Below, piece after piece: positions 15,153 to 25,029 of a stretch of 63,890 bases of DNA (within the stretch, counting starts at the first letter, position 1; every line of letters starts with the position of its first letter). A program made the translations under genes and the position numbers. A model generated the notes under the pieces. That model had not been told where the DNA came from, ran no database searches, and was given only the letters and a program-made list of their open reading frames with translations. Source of the DNA: Oscillospiraceae bacterium (GTDB taxonomy: Bacteria > Bacillota > Clostridia > Oscillospirales > Ruminococcaceae); contig JAFUAD010000015.1 of assembly GCA_017460835.1 (NCBI GenBank), positions 1-63,890 on the forward strand, read 5' to 3'.

Positions 15153-17447
15153 TTGAAACCGAAAACAAGGTCCCATATCATCAATTCGATCATTGTGGTC
15201 TTCTCCGTCCTGACCGTTCTGGTCATCATCGCGGCATACCGCAACAGGGAAAAGGGCGAGCTGATCTATCTGATTTTCAATACCTATGCGCTGATTGCCG
15301 TTCTGCTGAGCTTTCTGATCGTGCTGTTCCGGCAGCGTGCCGCAAAGCGGAGACAGGAATCCAAGAAAAAACGCCTTCAGGATCTGACGCGCGACCTCTC
15401 CTCCCCGGCAATGCTCTGGGATGACAGCTTTCAGACCGTGATCCTGAACGACACCCTGCTGCGCCTTGCAGATCTGACGCTGCACGACGATTTCGACGCA
15501 AAGCAGGTCGTCGCCCTCTTTTTCGGGAGAAAAACCCTGACAGCGGACGATATCCGCGAGCTGGTATACAATAAAAACCGCGAATATACCTTCACGGCCG
15601 GCAGCGGCCAGAAGCGCGACATGATCTGGAATACATCCTCCGTCGAGACCGATGAAAGCGGCGTGACATGGTATCTGTCGATCGGGCTTGATCTCGCGGA
15701 TATCCGGCTGATGCAGTCTGAGCTGGAGAACTATTCCAAGCGCCTGACAGTCTCGGAGGGCAAGCACAATCTCATGATGGAGCTGATGGACGTCGGCATT
15801 CTGCTGATCGAGCAGGGCAACCCCAAGCTGTACCCCTCCGATAAGCTCCGGCAGATGCTCGGCCTCCCGAACGAGACCTTCACGGTTGAGGAAATGCGCA
15901 AGCGGGTCTATCCGACGGATATCGTCACCTTTGACAACCACTGCCAGACCATGCGCAACCGGATGAAGGATTTTATCGGAAAAACGGAGAATTTTGAGAT
16001 TCGGCTGAGCGCTGCGGACGGGCAGTACCGCTGGTTTTCCTACCGCTTCCGTGCAACGCAGAATGCGGAGACCGGCAGGCTTGCCGTCGGCGGAACCGTC
16101 ATTGATATCACGAAGGAAAAGGAAAAGGATGCGCAGATCATGCGCATAGCCTACGAGGACAGCGTCACCGGCATCCCGAACCGCCAGAAGCTCATGCAGA
16201 TGGGACACGACCTCTATCAGTGTACCGTCGAACTGCAAAATACCTACTGGGTCATCGTCATTGACATCGACCGCTTCCACCTGATCAACGACACCTGCGG
16301 CTATGCGGCGGGCAATGAGCTGCTGAAGCAGTTTGCAGAGACCATGAACCAGCAGCTCAGCCTCGGCGGCTTCGGCGCGCGCATTTCCGGCGACAATTTT
16401 GCGCTGATTCTCCGGAATACCGGAGATGATTCGCTGCCGGAGAAGGTCATCGGCCGGATTCAGCGGGTCCTCTCGACAAAGGCGGTCGGCAGGCTGTCCA
16501 ATACCTCGCTGACCTGCTCTGCGGGCTATGCGCTGATGCCGGAGGACGGCGAGAGCTTTGAAAAGGTGCTGGAGCACGCGGAATTCGCGCTCTCCTCACA
16601 GAGCCGCACGCCCGGCAGCATCAGCCGCTACACCGAGCAGATGCACGACGATATCATTCAGGAGAGCAGCCTCGAAAGCCGTCTTTCCGAGGCGGTCATG
16701 CGCAATGAGCTCGTGCTGTATTATCAGCCGAAGGTCTCGCTCGAAACCGGCGCTGTCATCGGACTGGAGGCGCTGATCCGCTGGCAGATCTCCCCGAATC
16801 AGATGATCTCGCCGGAGCTGTTTATCCCGATTGCGGAGAAATCGCAGCTCATTACGCAGATCACCCGCTTTGTCATGGACGAGGCATGCAGACAGACCAA
16901 GCTCTGGCAGACCATCGGGCTGCCGGAAATCATCATGTCGATCAACTTCAGCAGCATGGACTTCTATCAGGAGAACATCTGCGAGCAAATCCAGAAAACG
17001 CTGGAAAAATACAAGCTCGACCCGCGCTATCTGGAGATTGAGCTGACCGAATCGCTCGCGCTGCGCGATATCGACCTGACGATTGACCGGATGAATCAGC
17101 TCCGCGCTGCCGGCATCCGGATCGCAATGGACGACTTCGGAACCGGATATTCCTCGCTGAGCTATATCCAGCGCCTGCCCTTCACAATGGTGAAAATGGA
17201 CCGCTCCTTCGTCATGCATATGGTGGATGACCCGGTCGTGCAGGAGATCGTATCCTCCGTCGCGCGGATTGCAAAGGCAAAGCAGATTCAGACCATCGCC
17301 GAGGGCGTCGAGACACCGGAGCAGGCAAGGCTGCTGCGGGCTTCCGGCTGCGATTATGTACAGGGCTTCCTTTACGGCCATCCGATGACGGCAAAGGAAA
17401 CCGAGCAGTTCATCCGGAACAATATCAAAAACAAAATGATATACTAA
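15153..17447 (+). CDS. Membrane-bound cyclic-di-GMP phosphodiesterase (degenerate GGDEF plus EAL)
   Basis: 764 aa from a TTG start; AAAGGG lies about 10 nt upstream. Two membrane spans (about 10-28 and 38-60) are followed by PAS-like regions (about 80-330). The GGDEF-type domain reads SGDNF at its active site, so diguanylate cyclase activity is probably lost. The EAL domain is intact: GLEALIRW, MSINFSS, ELTESLALRD, MDDFGTGYSSL, VKMDRSFV and EGVETPEQ. It therefore most likely hydrolyses c-di-GMP under control of the PAS or membrane part. The degenerate GGDEF may bind GTP as an allosteric site. It has its own strong promoter, diverging from the two-component operon. Confidence 0.92.
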   Translation: MKPKTRSHIINSIIVVFSVLTVLVIIAAYRNREKGELIYLIFNTYALIAVLLSFLIVLFRQRAAKRRQESKKKRLQDLTRDLSSPAMLWDDSFQTVILNDTLLRLADLTLHDDFDAKQVVALFFGRKTLTADDIRELVYNKNREYTFTAGSGQKRDMIWNTSSVETDESGVTWYLSIGLDLADIRLMQSELENYSKRLTVSEGKHNLMMELMDVGILLIEQGNPKLYPSDKLRQMLGLPNETFTVEEMRKRVYPTDIVTFDNHCQTMRNRMKDFIGKTENFEIRLSAADGQYRWFSYRFRATQNAETGRLAVGGTVIDITKEKEKDAQIMRIAYEDSVTGIPNRQKLMQMGHDLYQCTVELQNTYWVIVIDIDRFHLINDTCGYAAGNELLKQFAETMNQQLSLGGFGARISGDNFALILRNTGDDSLPEKVIGRIQRVLSTKAVGRLSNTSLTCSAGYALMPEDGESFEKVLEHAEFALSSQSRTPGSISRYTEQMHDDIIQESSLESRLSEAVMRNELVLYYQPKVSLETGAVIGLEALIRWQISPNQMISPELFIPIAEKSQLITQITRFVMDEACRQTKLWQTIGLPEIIMSINFSSMDFYQENICEQIQKTLEKYKLDPRYLEIELTESLALRDIDLTIDRMNQLRAAGIRIAMDDFGTGYSSLSYIQRLPFTMVKMDRSFVMHMVDDPVVQEIVSSVARIAKAKQIQTIAEGVETPEQARLLRASGCDYVQGFLYGHPMTAKETEQFIRNNIKNKMIY

Positions 17448-17469
17448 ATTTCAGAAAGGCTATTATATT

Positions 17470-18027
17470 ATGCGTGTCATTACCGGAACAGCCAGAGGAC
17501 GAAAGCTGCAAACCCCGCCGGGATTCGATACCCGCCCGACGACTGATAAAGTCAAGGAGGCGATCTGCTCCTCTCTGCAATTTGATTTTCCCGGCGCCGT
17601 TGTGCTCGATCTCTTTGCCGGAAGCGGACAAATGGCGATCGAAGCGCTCAGCAGAGGCGCACAGAAGGCCGTGCTGATCGACGCCGATCCGCGTGCCGTG
17701 AGCTGCATCAAACAGAATGTCCGCGGCTGCGGTTTTCTGGAAAAAGCGGAGATTCTCCGCAGCGATGCCCTCAGCTATTTGCAGCGGACAGAGCAGATGT
17801 TTGATATTGCCTTTCTGGATCCGCCCTACCGGAACAATATTTTGCAGCAGATTCTCCCCCTTCTCGCGGAAAAAATGCAAAAAACCGGCATAATCGTCTG
17901 CGAGCATGAGCCCGAATGCAAATTATCCGATATAATTCAGAATTTCCACTTGCAAAAGCAGAAAAAATATGGTAAAATAACAGTGAGCATCTATCAGCAG
18001 CCGGAGGATTCGGAAGAATCCGGATAA
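17470..18027 (+). CDS. rsmD: 16S rRNA (guanine(966)-N2)-methyltransferase RsmD
   Basis: 185 aa. It begins MRVITGTARGRKLQTPPG, the family N-terminus, and has SAM motif VLDLFAGSGQMAIEAL and the catalytic DPPY motif (AFLDPPYRNN). It methylates N2 of G966 in 16S rRNA during 30S assembly. It is followed 33 bp later by coaD, a pairing conserved in Firmicutes. Confidence 0.96.
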   Translation: MRVITGTARGRKLQTPPGFDTRPTTDKVKEAICSSLQFDFPGAVVLDLFAGSGQMAIEALSRGAQKAVLIDADPRAVSCIKQNVRGCGFLEKAEILRSDALSYLQRTEQMFDIAFLDPPYRNNILQQILPLLAEKMQKTGIIVCEHEPECKLSDIIQNFHLQKQKKYGKITVSIYQQPEDSEESG

Positions 18028-18060
18028 ACGGTATGCCGCAAACGGAAAGGACAACAGGAT

Positions 18061-18657
18061 ATGCCAGATACAAAACAGCGCCGCGTCGCGGTATGCCCCG
18101 GCAGCTTTGACCCCGTTACATACGGTCACCTCGATATTATCAGCCGTGCCTCCAAGCTGTTTGACAGCGTGATTGTGCTGGTCTCGGCCAATCTGGAAAA
18201 GCACCCGGTCTTTACCCTGACAGAGCGCCTTCTGATGATTGAAAAGGTCACCAAGCATTTTCCGAATATCGTCATTGATATTCTGGAGGATGAGCTGCTC
18301 GCGGATTATGTCCGCAGAGTCCATGCGGACGCGATTGTCAAGGGTCTCCGTGCGGTCACGGATTTTGAATATGAATTTCAGATGGCACTCGGAAACAGGA
18401 AGCTCTGCCCGGAGGCGGAAACCATTTTTCTGACCACAGCCGCTGAAAATATGTACCTCAGCTCCAGCATCGTCAAGCAGATCGCAGCGCTCGGCGGCGA
18501 TATCTCCAGCTTTGTTCCGCCGGAGATTCAGCCGGTCATCGAGAAGCGGCTCCGCAAAAAGCCGGAAAAGCCTCATCTCGACGAGGCCGAAAATCAGAAG
18601 CTGATTCATGAGGTGCAGAAATTTGCAAACGCAATCGGAAAGGATGAAACAGAATGA
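18061..18657 (+). CDS. coaD: Phosphopantetheine adenylyltransferase
   Basis: 198 aa. The nucleotidyltransferase signature PGSFDPVTYGHLDII carries the T/HxGH motif, and YLSSSIVKQIA is the second catalytic motif. It converts 4'-phosphopantetheine and ATP to dephospho-CoA, the fourth step of coenzyme A synthesis. About 35 extra charged residues extend the C-terminus beyond the usual 160 aa. The stop overlaps the next start by 4 bp. Confidence 0.97.
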   Translation: MPDTKQRRVAVCPGSFDPVTYGHLDIISRASKLFDSVIVLVSANLEKHPVFTLTERLLMIEKVTKHFPNIVIDILEDELLADYVRRVHADAIVKGLRAVTDFEYEFQMALGNRKLCPEAETIFLTTAAENMYLSSSIVKQIAALGGDISSFVPPEIQPVIEKRLRKKPEKPHLDEAENQKLIHEVQKFANAIGKDETE

Positions 18658-19097
18658 GCGTATTTGATGTACTCGACGAAATGGATGACCTGCTGGATAA
18701 TGCGAAGGCATTTCCGCTCGCCGCACACAAAATTGTCATCGACGGCGACCGCCTGCGCGAGCTGGTCAATGACATCCGCCTTGCGATGCCGAAGGAAATG
18801 AAGCGCGCACAGACCATCGACTATGACTGCGACCGGATCATGAAGGAAGCGCAGGCAAATGCCGAAACCATCATCCGCGGCGCAGAGGACCGCGCAAAGG
18901 CGCTGGTTTCCGAGAATACGATCACAGAGGAAGCGAAGAAGCGCGCACACGAGATTCTCGCAAAGACCAAGTCCAAGTGTGAGGATACAAAGGATGCGAC
19001 CGCAGCGTATGTGCTGCAATCGCTGACCTCGACCGAGGCGCGCCTCAATGAGCTGCTGAACGAGATCCGTCGGGAGCGCGGCAATTGGGAAAAATAA
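18654..19097 (+). CDS. Conserved coiled-coil protein, function unknown
   Basis: 147 aa, highly charged and mostly helical, with long Ala/Glu/Lys heptad-like stretches (MKEAQANAETIIRGAEDRAK). It resembles the small V-ATPase-subunit-H-like or DivIVA-like proteins often annotated after coaD in Clostridia; no catalytic motif or membrane span is visible. It is coupled to coaD by an ATGA overlap, so co-expression is likely, but a role cannot be stated. Confidence 0.75.
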   Translation: MSVFDVLDEMDDLLDNAKAFPLAAHKIVIDGDRLRELVNDIRLAMPKEMKRAQTIDYDCDRIMKEAQANAETIIRGAEDRAKALVSENTITEEAKKRAHEILAKTKSKCEDTKDATAAYVLQSLTSTEARLNELLNEIRRERGNWEK

Positions 19098-19642
19098 ACA
19101 GCAGAAGGAACAATCTGCTGCTGATTGCACTGTTTTCTGTCCTGACGCTGCTCTGGATGCTGCTGATTTACTGGTTTTCCGCCAATAACGGCGACGATTC
19201 CGGCGCAATGAGCGGCAGAATCCTGAAAAAGCTGCTGAGCCTGTTTTACCCGCACTGGTCGGATAAAACCGCGTATCAGCAGAACCGGATCATCGACAAA
19301 TTCCATCTGCTTTTCCGCAAGCTCGGGCATTTCTCCGAGTATCTGGTGCTCGGTATCTTTCTCCGGATTACATGGGCACTGGTCTCGTCTGTTCTGATAA
19401 AAAGCCGGCAGAAGCATCCCGCAGGGGATATTCTGCTGCCGGCGTTTTTGTCGTTTTTGTATGCCTGCTCCGACGAATATCATCAGCGGTTTGTGCAGGG
19501 GCGAAGCGGGGAATTCCGGGATGTGATGATTGATTTTACCGGCGCATGCGTCGGGATTCTCGCGGTCAGTGTGATTTTGTATCTGATGCACCGGAAGCAC
19601 CGGCAGAAGCCAAAGAAAAAGCAATATCAGATGCTGCATTGA
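19085..19642 (+). CDS. VanZ-like family membrane protein
   Basis: 185 aa from a TTG start with GGGAG 8 nt upstream, overlapping the previous gene by 13 bp. About four membrane spans. The VanZ-like signatures are KLGHFSEYLVLGIFL and ACSDEYHQRFVQGRSGEFRD, the latter with the conserved D-E-xHQ and GR..xxxD pattern. VanZ-like proteins are linked to teicoplanin tolerance and envelope functions, but the biochemical role is unknown. A strong terminator follows. Confidence 0.9.
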   Translation: MGKINSRRNNLLLIALFSVLTLLWMLLIYWFSANNGDDSGAMSGRILKKLLSLFYPHWSDKTAYQQNRIIDKFHLLFRKLGHFSEYLVLGIFLRITWALVSSVLIKSRQKHPAGDILLPAFLSFLYACSDEYHQRFVQGRSGEFRDVMIDFTGACVGILAVSVILYLMHRKHRQKPKKKQYQMLH

Positions 19643-19667
19643 TAAGGTATCTCCGATGGATTACAGA

Positions 19668-19703
19668 AGGAACCTCCCCTTTCAAAAAGGGGAGGTTCCT
19701 TTG
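19668..19703. terminator. Bidirectional intrinsic terminator
   Basis: A perfect 15-bp stem (19668-19682 with 19686-19700) with a 3-nt loop and T-rich 3' flank lies between the convergent VanZ-like and YfhO genes. Confidence 0.9.
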
Positions 19704-19704
19704 T

Positions 19705-22700
19705 TCACTGCCGTTTCAGCAGCTTTTTCTTTTGTTCCTCAAATTCTTCCTTCGTGAGGATGCCGTCGTCCATCAGACCCTTCAGCTTCTTCAGCTCATC
19801 GGCAACCATAACAGCCTTGAGCTTCGGATCATTCTTCTGAATCTGCTGTCTGTCCGTCTGATTGTAGGAGCGGTAAGGCCGTGCATCCGGATCCGGATAC
19901 TCCTCATAGGGCAGCTCATAGATGCCCTTCTTTTTGCCCTCACGGAGCTGAATCCAAGCCTTATTGTGACTTCTGTCATAGAAATAGAATACTGCAATGC
20001 ACGCAAGACCGAAGATCAGCAGTCCCCAGCCGACATTCATTCCTGGCGGCGTATAGACCATCTTCACCGTATGCTCGCCGGGTGAGAGCTCAATGCCGAT
20101 CATGCCCTGAAACAGCGTCACAAACGGTTCGTCGATTTCCTTTTTCGAGCCGTCGGAATAGGTTTTTGTCGCGGTATAGCGATATTCCTTGCCGTCTACC
20201 CAGATCTTCCAGCCCGGCTCAGCCGGAACCGTGGTCATCATGATCTGGTTTTCCTTCGCGGTGATGGTGCCCTCCAGCGTTCTGCCGCCGTAGGTTGTCA
20301 GATGCCACTCCTGCTCCTTGAGCTTCTGAATATCCTGCTCAAACAGCTCGGAATTGAAATGATAGAAGAAGAAGTTTTTAATAATAGTATACTTTTCCTT
20401 CGTGCTGTCTGCATTCGTGAGCAGCGTCATACGGAGCTGAAGCTGCGTATGCGCAGGGAATGTGCCGACATAGAGAATCTTGTAATCGTCGCCCTCAAAG
20501 TAAGAGCCGAGGCCGTTTGCGTTGGAACCGTCCTTATTGTAGCAGGTCGGTCCGTCGAGATTCCACTGATCCGCCAGCCAGAGATTGACCTTGCTCTGAT
20601 TCTCCGTCTTGAAGAACAGATACATCGGCTCATCGGTTTCCGTTTCGATGAACAGGTCAACCGTCGGGTCGCCCTCGTGGACCGTCGGATTGTTCGGGTC
20701 CCAGTTCGGCTCGCGGAAGTTCTGCTGTCCGGCGTAATCGGTCACTCTTGCATTGTTCAGACGCGGATTGGAGATGCCCTTTTCCGCGAGCTCCGGATAC
20801 TGAATCACGGAGATCGGATGATAATACTCGTGGAAGCTCTCGAACCCGCCGCCGTCCGTGATGACGGTATTGCCGGAGATTGTGCTCAGCAGCAGATTCT
20901 GGCTGTTGAACGGGTTGTCGTTTCCGAATTTTTCGATTCGCTTGATGCTCTGGTCTGCCATGAATCCGATCGAAAGTGCATTCGGATTCTCGTAGACATT
21001 GACTGTGATATCGGTTTCGGTCTGCGATTTTGCGGTTTCGGTCATCACTTTCTTGTAGGCAGCACCGACATTTTCATTCTGAGGGTCGTCGTTTTTGAGC
21101 AGGTTCTTGTTGGCATCGCCCTTGTCCATGACATATTTGATGCCGAGCACGCTGTCCGCAAGCGGCGTATTGCCGTCATATCTGGAATAATAGGTGCTTG
21201 AGGAATACCCCATTGCCTCGATGAACTTCAGGATATTGGCGTTCATGACCGAGCTGGAATGCGTCAGACCGCGGATCTTCATGCCGGAATTGTCGTTGAC
21301 GGTACGGGTATAGGTCTTTTCCGTCCGGTAGAAGCCCTCGTAATTCTCATAGATATGATCCACGATATCTCTGTGAGAGGCAAGGTATGCGCGGTAAGTT
21401 TTTCTGTCGGAATATGCGACCTCTGTGTGAATATCGTCAAATTCCTTTTTGGAGTTGTAGACCAGCTCGCAGCCGACCACGCACATCAGCAGCGCCGGAA
21501 CCGTGATTTTCATGATCCTCGAAGGATTTTTCAGCCCGAGCACGATCACGAATGCCGCATAGACGATCATCAGCATGATTGTAAGGGCAATCGGGAATTT
21601 TTCGAGATATTCCTTTCCCTTCATATTCAGATAATGCTGATTGTACGCCAGAATCATCAGAATTGACAAAATCACCGTACTGACGCCCACTCCGATCCGG
21701 CTGATGCCGGAGGCATAGCGCAGCGTCATGGCAGCCATGCTCAGAACGATAAACGAGAAGATGAAGGAATAACGGAACGGGAGCCAGTTCGGCATCTGTC
21801 CGCCGTGCCACCAGATGTCGATTTCCTTGAAGAACATGCAGAAAAACATGGTAAAGCACAGGATGCCGTAGCCGACCTTCTGTCTCCACGGGATTCTTCT
21901 GTTGCAGAAGAAAAGCGGGACGCAGAGCAGTCCGAGCACGCCGCAGTAAACCTCCGGCTTGCCCTCGACATTGACGGAATTGTACTGATTCACGCTGAAC
22001 TGCGCGACAAATTCCAGCGGAGAGAACTGCCCCTTCCAGCCGAAATCGTAACCGCCTGTCGGCTTTGCGAAGTCCATTTTACCGAGGCTCAGCGCATTGT
22101 AGACCGGCAGCACCATGAAGGCTGCACAGCTCAGTGCGACCACTGCCGCAATGAACATTCTCAGCGAGGCGAAAATGAACTTATTGAATTCCTTCTTCCG
22201 GTCCTTGTCCGATTTCATGAAATAGAAATAAACAAGGAAGCCGAGATACAGAACCGTCGCCGCAATGGCGATATACATATAGTTCTTGTAATCGTAATAC
22301 CGGATTCTCTTGACCGGATCCTTGAATTTATTGTTGACGCTGCCCTGCTCCTGAAGCCGGTAGAGGAATGCGAACAGAACCGACAGCGCCGCAAGGAAAA
22401 ATCCGCCGAACACGATCGGGCGCAGGGTGTTGTCATAGCGGTCAGAGCCGATAAAGAGATAATAGACAAAGTAAATTGCCGTAAAGATGCAGCACATGAA
22501 GCCGATATAGAAGTTTGCAATACAGATCAGCGCCAGCGGCACGATCAGATTGATCTTTCTGCCGTCATCGACTAGATACTCGATGCCGAGCACGATGAAG
22601 GGCAGACAGACCAGCCCGTCCAGCCACATCGGGTCAATGGTCTGGATAATGCTGTAGGCACACATGCCGAACATGCAGCCGAGCACAACAGAGATTGCCG

Positions 22701-23283
22701 GCGAGACATGCTTGGATTTTCTCGCATAATAGCTGAAAGCAAACGAGGCTGCACCGATCTTGCAGAGAATCATAATGAGCAGCGCACCGAGGATCATGGT
22801 ACGCGGCAGGAGAATGACAATCAGCGTGAACGGGCTCGCGAGGTAGTATCCGATGATACCCATATATCCGCCGGAGAGGTTGCGCGACCAGTTATAGAGA
22901 ATGCTGCCGTCTCCGTGGAATGCATCCCGGATCGCCTCAAAGAAATAGACATACTGTCCGTTCAGGTCAAGGCAGAGGACAGAATGCTGACCGGAGGGAT
23001 ACAGACCGAATAATCTGTATGCGATATAGGTCAGAAGCACGGGAATGAAAAATGCCAGCAGATACGACCAGTTCCGCCAGAACCAGCCCTGTATTCCCTT
23101 TGGCCCGGCAGTCTGAACAACAAGAGCAGAAGGCTTGCTCTGAACCTTCGGTTTCTTCGGCTCCGCCTCCTTCACCAAATCAGGCTTTTTCTTCGGTTCC
23201 TGATTCGGCGCGGTTTCAGGTTTCGGAGCGATACCGGATGTCTGCTTTGCTGTCTTAGAAGCCTTCTTCTTTGACTTTGACAA
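19705..23283 (-). CDS. YfhO-family multi-span membrane protein with C-terminal SHOCT domain
   Basis: 1192 aa. The start is the TTG at 23283: AAAGGAGG lies 7-8 nt upstream and the longer GTG frame contains that ribosome site. A basic, Lys/Pro-rich cytoplasmic N-terminus of about 60 residues precedes about a dozen membrane spans typical of YfhO (LTYIAYRLFGLYPSGQHSV, then LNGQYVYFFEAIRDAFHG). A large extracellular domain, one more C-terminal span and a 30-residue SHOCT motif (LKGLMDDGILTKEEFEEQKK) follow. YfhO-like GT-C-fold proteins are associated with lipoteichoic or lipoprotein glycosylation in Bacillus and Listeria; substrate unknown here. A SHOCT end on YfhO is common in Clostridia but unexplained. 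Confidence 0.88.
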   Translation of the reverse strand: MSKSKKKASKTAKQTSGIAPKPETAPNQEPKKKPDLVKEAEPKKPKVQSKPSALVVQTAGPKGIQGWFWRNWSYLLAFFIPVLLTYIAYRLFGLYPSGQHSVLCLDLNGQYVYFFEAIRDAFHGDGSILYNWSRNLSGGYMGIIGYYLASPFTLIVILLPRTMILGALLIMILCKIGAASFAFSYYARKSKHVSPAISVVLGCMFGMCAYSIIQTIDPMWLDGLVCLPFIVLGIEYLVDDGRKINLIVPLALICIANFYIGFMCCIFTAIYFVYYLFIGSDRYDNTLRPIVFGGFFLAALSVLFAFLYRLQEQGSVNNKFKDPVKRIRYYDYKNYMYIAIAATVLYLGFLVYFYFMKSDKDRKKEFNKFIFASLRMFIAAVVALSCAAFMVLPVYNALSLGKMDFAKPTGGYDFGWKGQFSPLEFVAQFSVNQYNSVNVEGKPEVYCGVLGLLCVPLFFCNRRIPWRQKVGYGILCFTMFFCMFFKEIDIWWHGGQMPNWLPFRYSFIFSFIVLSMAAMTLRYASGISRIGVGVSTVILSILMILAYNQHYLNMKGKEYLEKFPIALTIMLMIVYAAFVIVLGLKNPSRIMKITVPALLMCVVGCELVYNSKKEFDDIHTEVAYSDRKTYRAYLASHRDIVDHIYENYEGFYRTEKTYTRTVNDNSGMKIRGLTHSSSVMNANILKFIEAMGYSSSTYYSRYDGNTPLADSVLGIKYVMDKGDANKNLLKNDDPQNENVGAAYKKVMTETAKSQTETDITVNVYENPNALSIGFMADQSIKRIEKFGNDNPFNSQNLLLSTISGNTVITDGGGFESFHEYYHPISVIQYPELAEKGISNPRLNNARVTDYAGQQNFREPNWDPNNPTVHEGDPTVDLFIETETDEPMYLFFKTENQSKVNLWLADQWNLDGPTCYNKDGSNANGLGSYFEGDDYKILYVGTFPAHTQLQLRMTLLTNADSTKEKYTIIKNFFFYHFNSELFEQDIQKLKEQEWHLTTYGGRTLEGTITAKENQIMMTTVPAEPGWKIWVDGKEYRYTATKTYSDGSKKEIDEPFVTLFQGMIGIELSPGEHTVKMVYTPPGMNVGWGLLIFGLACIAVFYFYDRSHNKAWIQLREGKKKGIYELPYEEYPDPDARPYRSYNQTDRQQIQKNDPKLKAVMVADELKKLKGLMDDGILTKEEFEEQKKKLLKRQ

Positions 23284-23349
23284 TGAAATTCCTCCTTTTC
23301 TTTTGTGCACGGGTATACCCTGTCCCGATCACAGAGTATATACTTTATT

Positions 23350-23378
23350 ATTATACAAGGTTTCTGCGGATTTTTCAA
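23350..23378 (-). promoter_or_regulatory. Promoter of the YfhO gene
   Basis: Minus-strand TTGAAA (23373-23378), a 17-bp spacer and TATAAT (23350-23355), about 65 bp upstream of the start. Confidence 0.8.
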
Positions 23379-23525
23379 GCCCTTTTTTCAATTTTCAAAA
23401 TCATTTCGGAAAAAACCCCTTCCGGGTTTTTCGCGGGCAGGATAACCCGCTCTCTGTCCCGTGATAAATAAACCGGAATCCCCTTTTTATTATTTGTGAA
23501 AACCTACAATGATTGTAATAATCGC

Positions 23526-23554
23526 TTGATATTTCTCCAATATTATGCTATAAT
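23526..23554 (+). promoter_or_regulatory. dnaA promoter
   Basis: TTGATA (23526-23531), a 17-bp spacer and perfect TATAAT (23549-23554), about 105 bp before the dnaA start. I find no good TTATNCACA box in the 23284-23661 gap. A terminator-like AAAAACCC / GGGTTTTT hairpin is at 23411-23431. Confidence 0.82.
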
Positions 23555-23661
23555 AAGACGTGAATACGACTGCGCAGATTTGAAGTTTTCAACACGCAGT
23601 TTGTTCTTTGTTTTATCAGAATAATAAAGAAATAAAAAACTTGAAGGATGTGAATTTTACA

Positions 23662-25029
23662 GTGAATTCCTTTGAAGAGGTATTTGATGCCGTAAAGGCA
23701 TATTGTAAGGAAGAGGGCAAGATCGGTGATCTTGCCATAAATTTGTGGCTGGATAAGCTGATTCCTGCGAGACTGGAGGGCTCCGATGCCGTGCTCTACT
23801 GCACCTCGGAATTCCAGAGATCGGTCGTCAACAGCAATTATTCCAATCTGCTTCAGGAGGGCTTTGCGCAGGTTCTCGGCTTCCCGGTTCAGCTCCGGCT
23901 GATCGTGCAGGAGGAGGGAAAATCCGCGCAGTCCGATGAAAACGATCCGGAAATGGTCGAGATGCAGAATATCCTCGACAATACGACCGGCAGCGGCGAT
24001 TATGCCTATACCTTTGAGACGTTCATCGTCGGCAGCTCGAACCAGTTTGCCTATGCCGCCTGCACCAGCATTGCGCGCAGCGACGGCAACGGCAATACCT
24101 ATAACCCGCTGTTCATCTACGGCCCCTCCGGCCTCGGCAAGACGCATCTGCTGACCGCAATTTCACACGAAATGCGCCGCCGGAACCCGAATCTCAAGAT
24201 CGTGTATGTCACGGGCGAGACCTTCACAAACGAGCTGATCGAAGCAATCAAGCAGAAAAAGGATACCTCCAAATTCCACGAGAAATACCGCAGCGCGGAT
24301 GTGCTTTTAGTCGATGATGTGCAGTTCCTCAGCGGAAAGGAATCCGCGCAGGAGGAATTCTTCCATACCTTCAATAAGCTGCATGAGGAGGGCAGACAGA
24401 TCGTCCTGACCTCCGACCGGCCGCCGAAGGATATCAAGATTCTGGAGGAGCGCATCCGGAACAGATTTGAGTCCGGTCTGATCACCGATATCTCGATGCC
24501 GGATTTCGAGACCAGAGTCGCGATTATCCGCAGAAAAGCGGAGCTGCTCGACCTGAAAATTCCGGATGATGTCGCAGAATTCATCGCAAACCGCCTGAAA
24601 ACGAACATCCGGCAGCTCGAGGGCGCCGTCAAGCGCCTGAAGGCGCTGAAGCAGCTTGCGGATTCCGCACCGTCCCTTTCGATGGCACAGAGCGTCATCC
24701 GCGATATCCTGACGGACGATCAGCCCGCGCCGGTTACGGTCGAGCGGATCATCTCCGAGGTTTCCAATCTCTACGGCGTCACGGCGGAGGATATCCGCTC
24801 GAAGAAGCGCTCGCAGCAGATCTCCAATGCGCGCAAGGTCGCGATCTATCTGGTTCACAGCATCACGACCATGACGCTTGCCTCGATCGGCGAGGAATTC
24901 GGCAACCGCGACCACTCTACTATTGTATATGCGGTGAAGTATGTCGAGAACAACATGAAAAAGGACTCGAACCTCCGCGACGCGATCGAATCCATTACCA
25001 AGACCATCCGGGACGGAGCCGTAAAATAA
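23662..25029 (+). CDS. dnaA: Chromosomal replication initiator protein DnaA
   Basis: 455 aa from the GTG at 23662 (NSFEEVFDAVKAYCKEEG), with an AAGGATGTGA ribosome site about 8-12 nt upstream; the frame is open further 5' but lacks a better start. Domain I comes first, then a short linker. The AAA+ domain has Walker A YGPSGLGKTH (around residue 155) and Walker B LLVDDVQFLSG. Domain IV carries the DnaA-box-binding helix with the signature IGEEFGNRDHSTIVYAV. It opens oriC and loads the helicase. It is first in dnaA-dnaN-yaaA-recF, and the neighbouring gap holds candidate DnaA boxes. Confidence 0.98.
   Translation: MNSFEEVFDAVKAYCKEEGKIGDLAINLWLDKLIPARLEGSDAVLYCTSEFQRSVVNSNYSNLLQEGFAQVLGFPVQLRLIVQEEGKSAQSDENDPEMVEMQNILDNTTGSGDYAYTFETFIVGSSNQFAYAACTSIARSDGNGNTYNPLFIYGPSGLGKTHLLTAISHEMRRRNPNLKIVYVTGETFTNELIEAIKQKKDTSKFHEKYRSADVLLVDDVQFLSGKESAQEEFFHTFNKLHEEGRQIVLTSDRPPKDIKILEERIRNRFESGLITDISMPDFETRVAIIRRKAELLDLKIPDDVAEFIANRLKTNIRQLEGAVKRLKALKQLADSAPSLSMAQSVIRDILTDDQPAPVTVERIISEVSNLYGVTAEDIRSKKRSQQISNARKVAIYLVHSITTMTLASIGEEFGNRDHSTIVYAVKYVENNMKKDSNLRDAIESITKTIRDGAVK

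Noticed and set aside
15018-16577. Long minus-strand open frame of about 519 codons opposite the GGDEF/EAL gene
   Set aside because: It mirrors the codon pattern of the real plus-strand gene, has low-complexity leucine/aspartate content, no ribosome site and no recognisable domain.
23395-23470. Terminator-like and GCGGG/CCCGC hairpins upstream of dnaA considered as a riboswitch
   Set aside because: They lie upstream of the dnaA promoter, so they are not in its leader, and no known riboswitch motif is visible.
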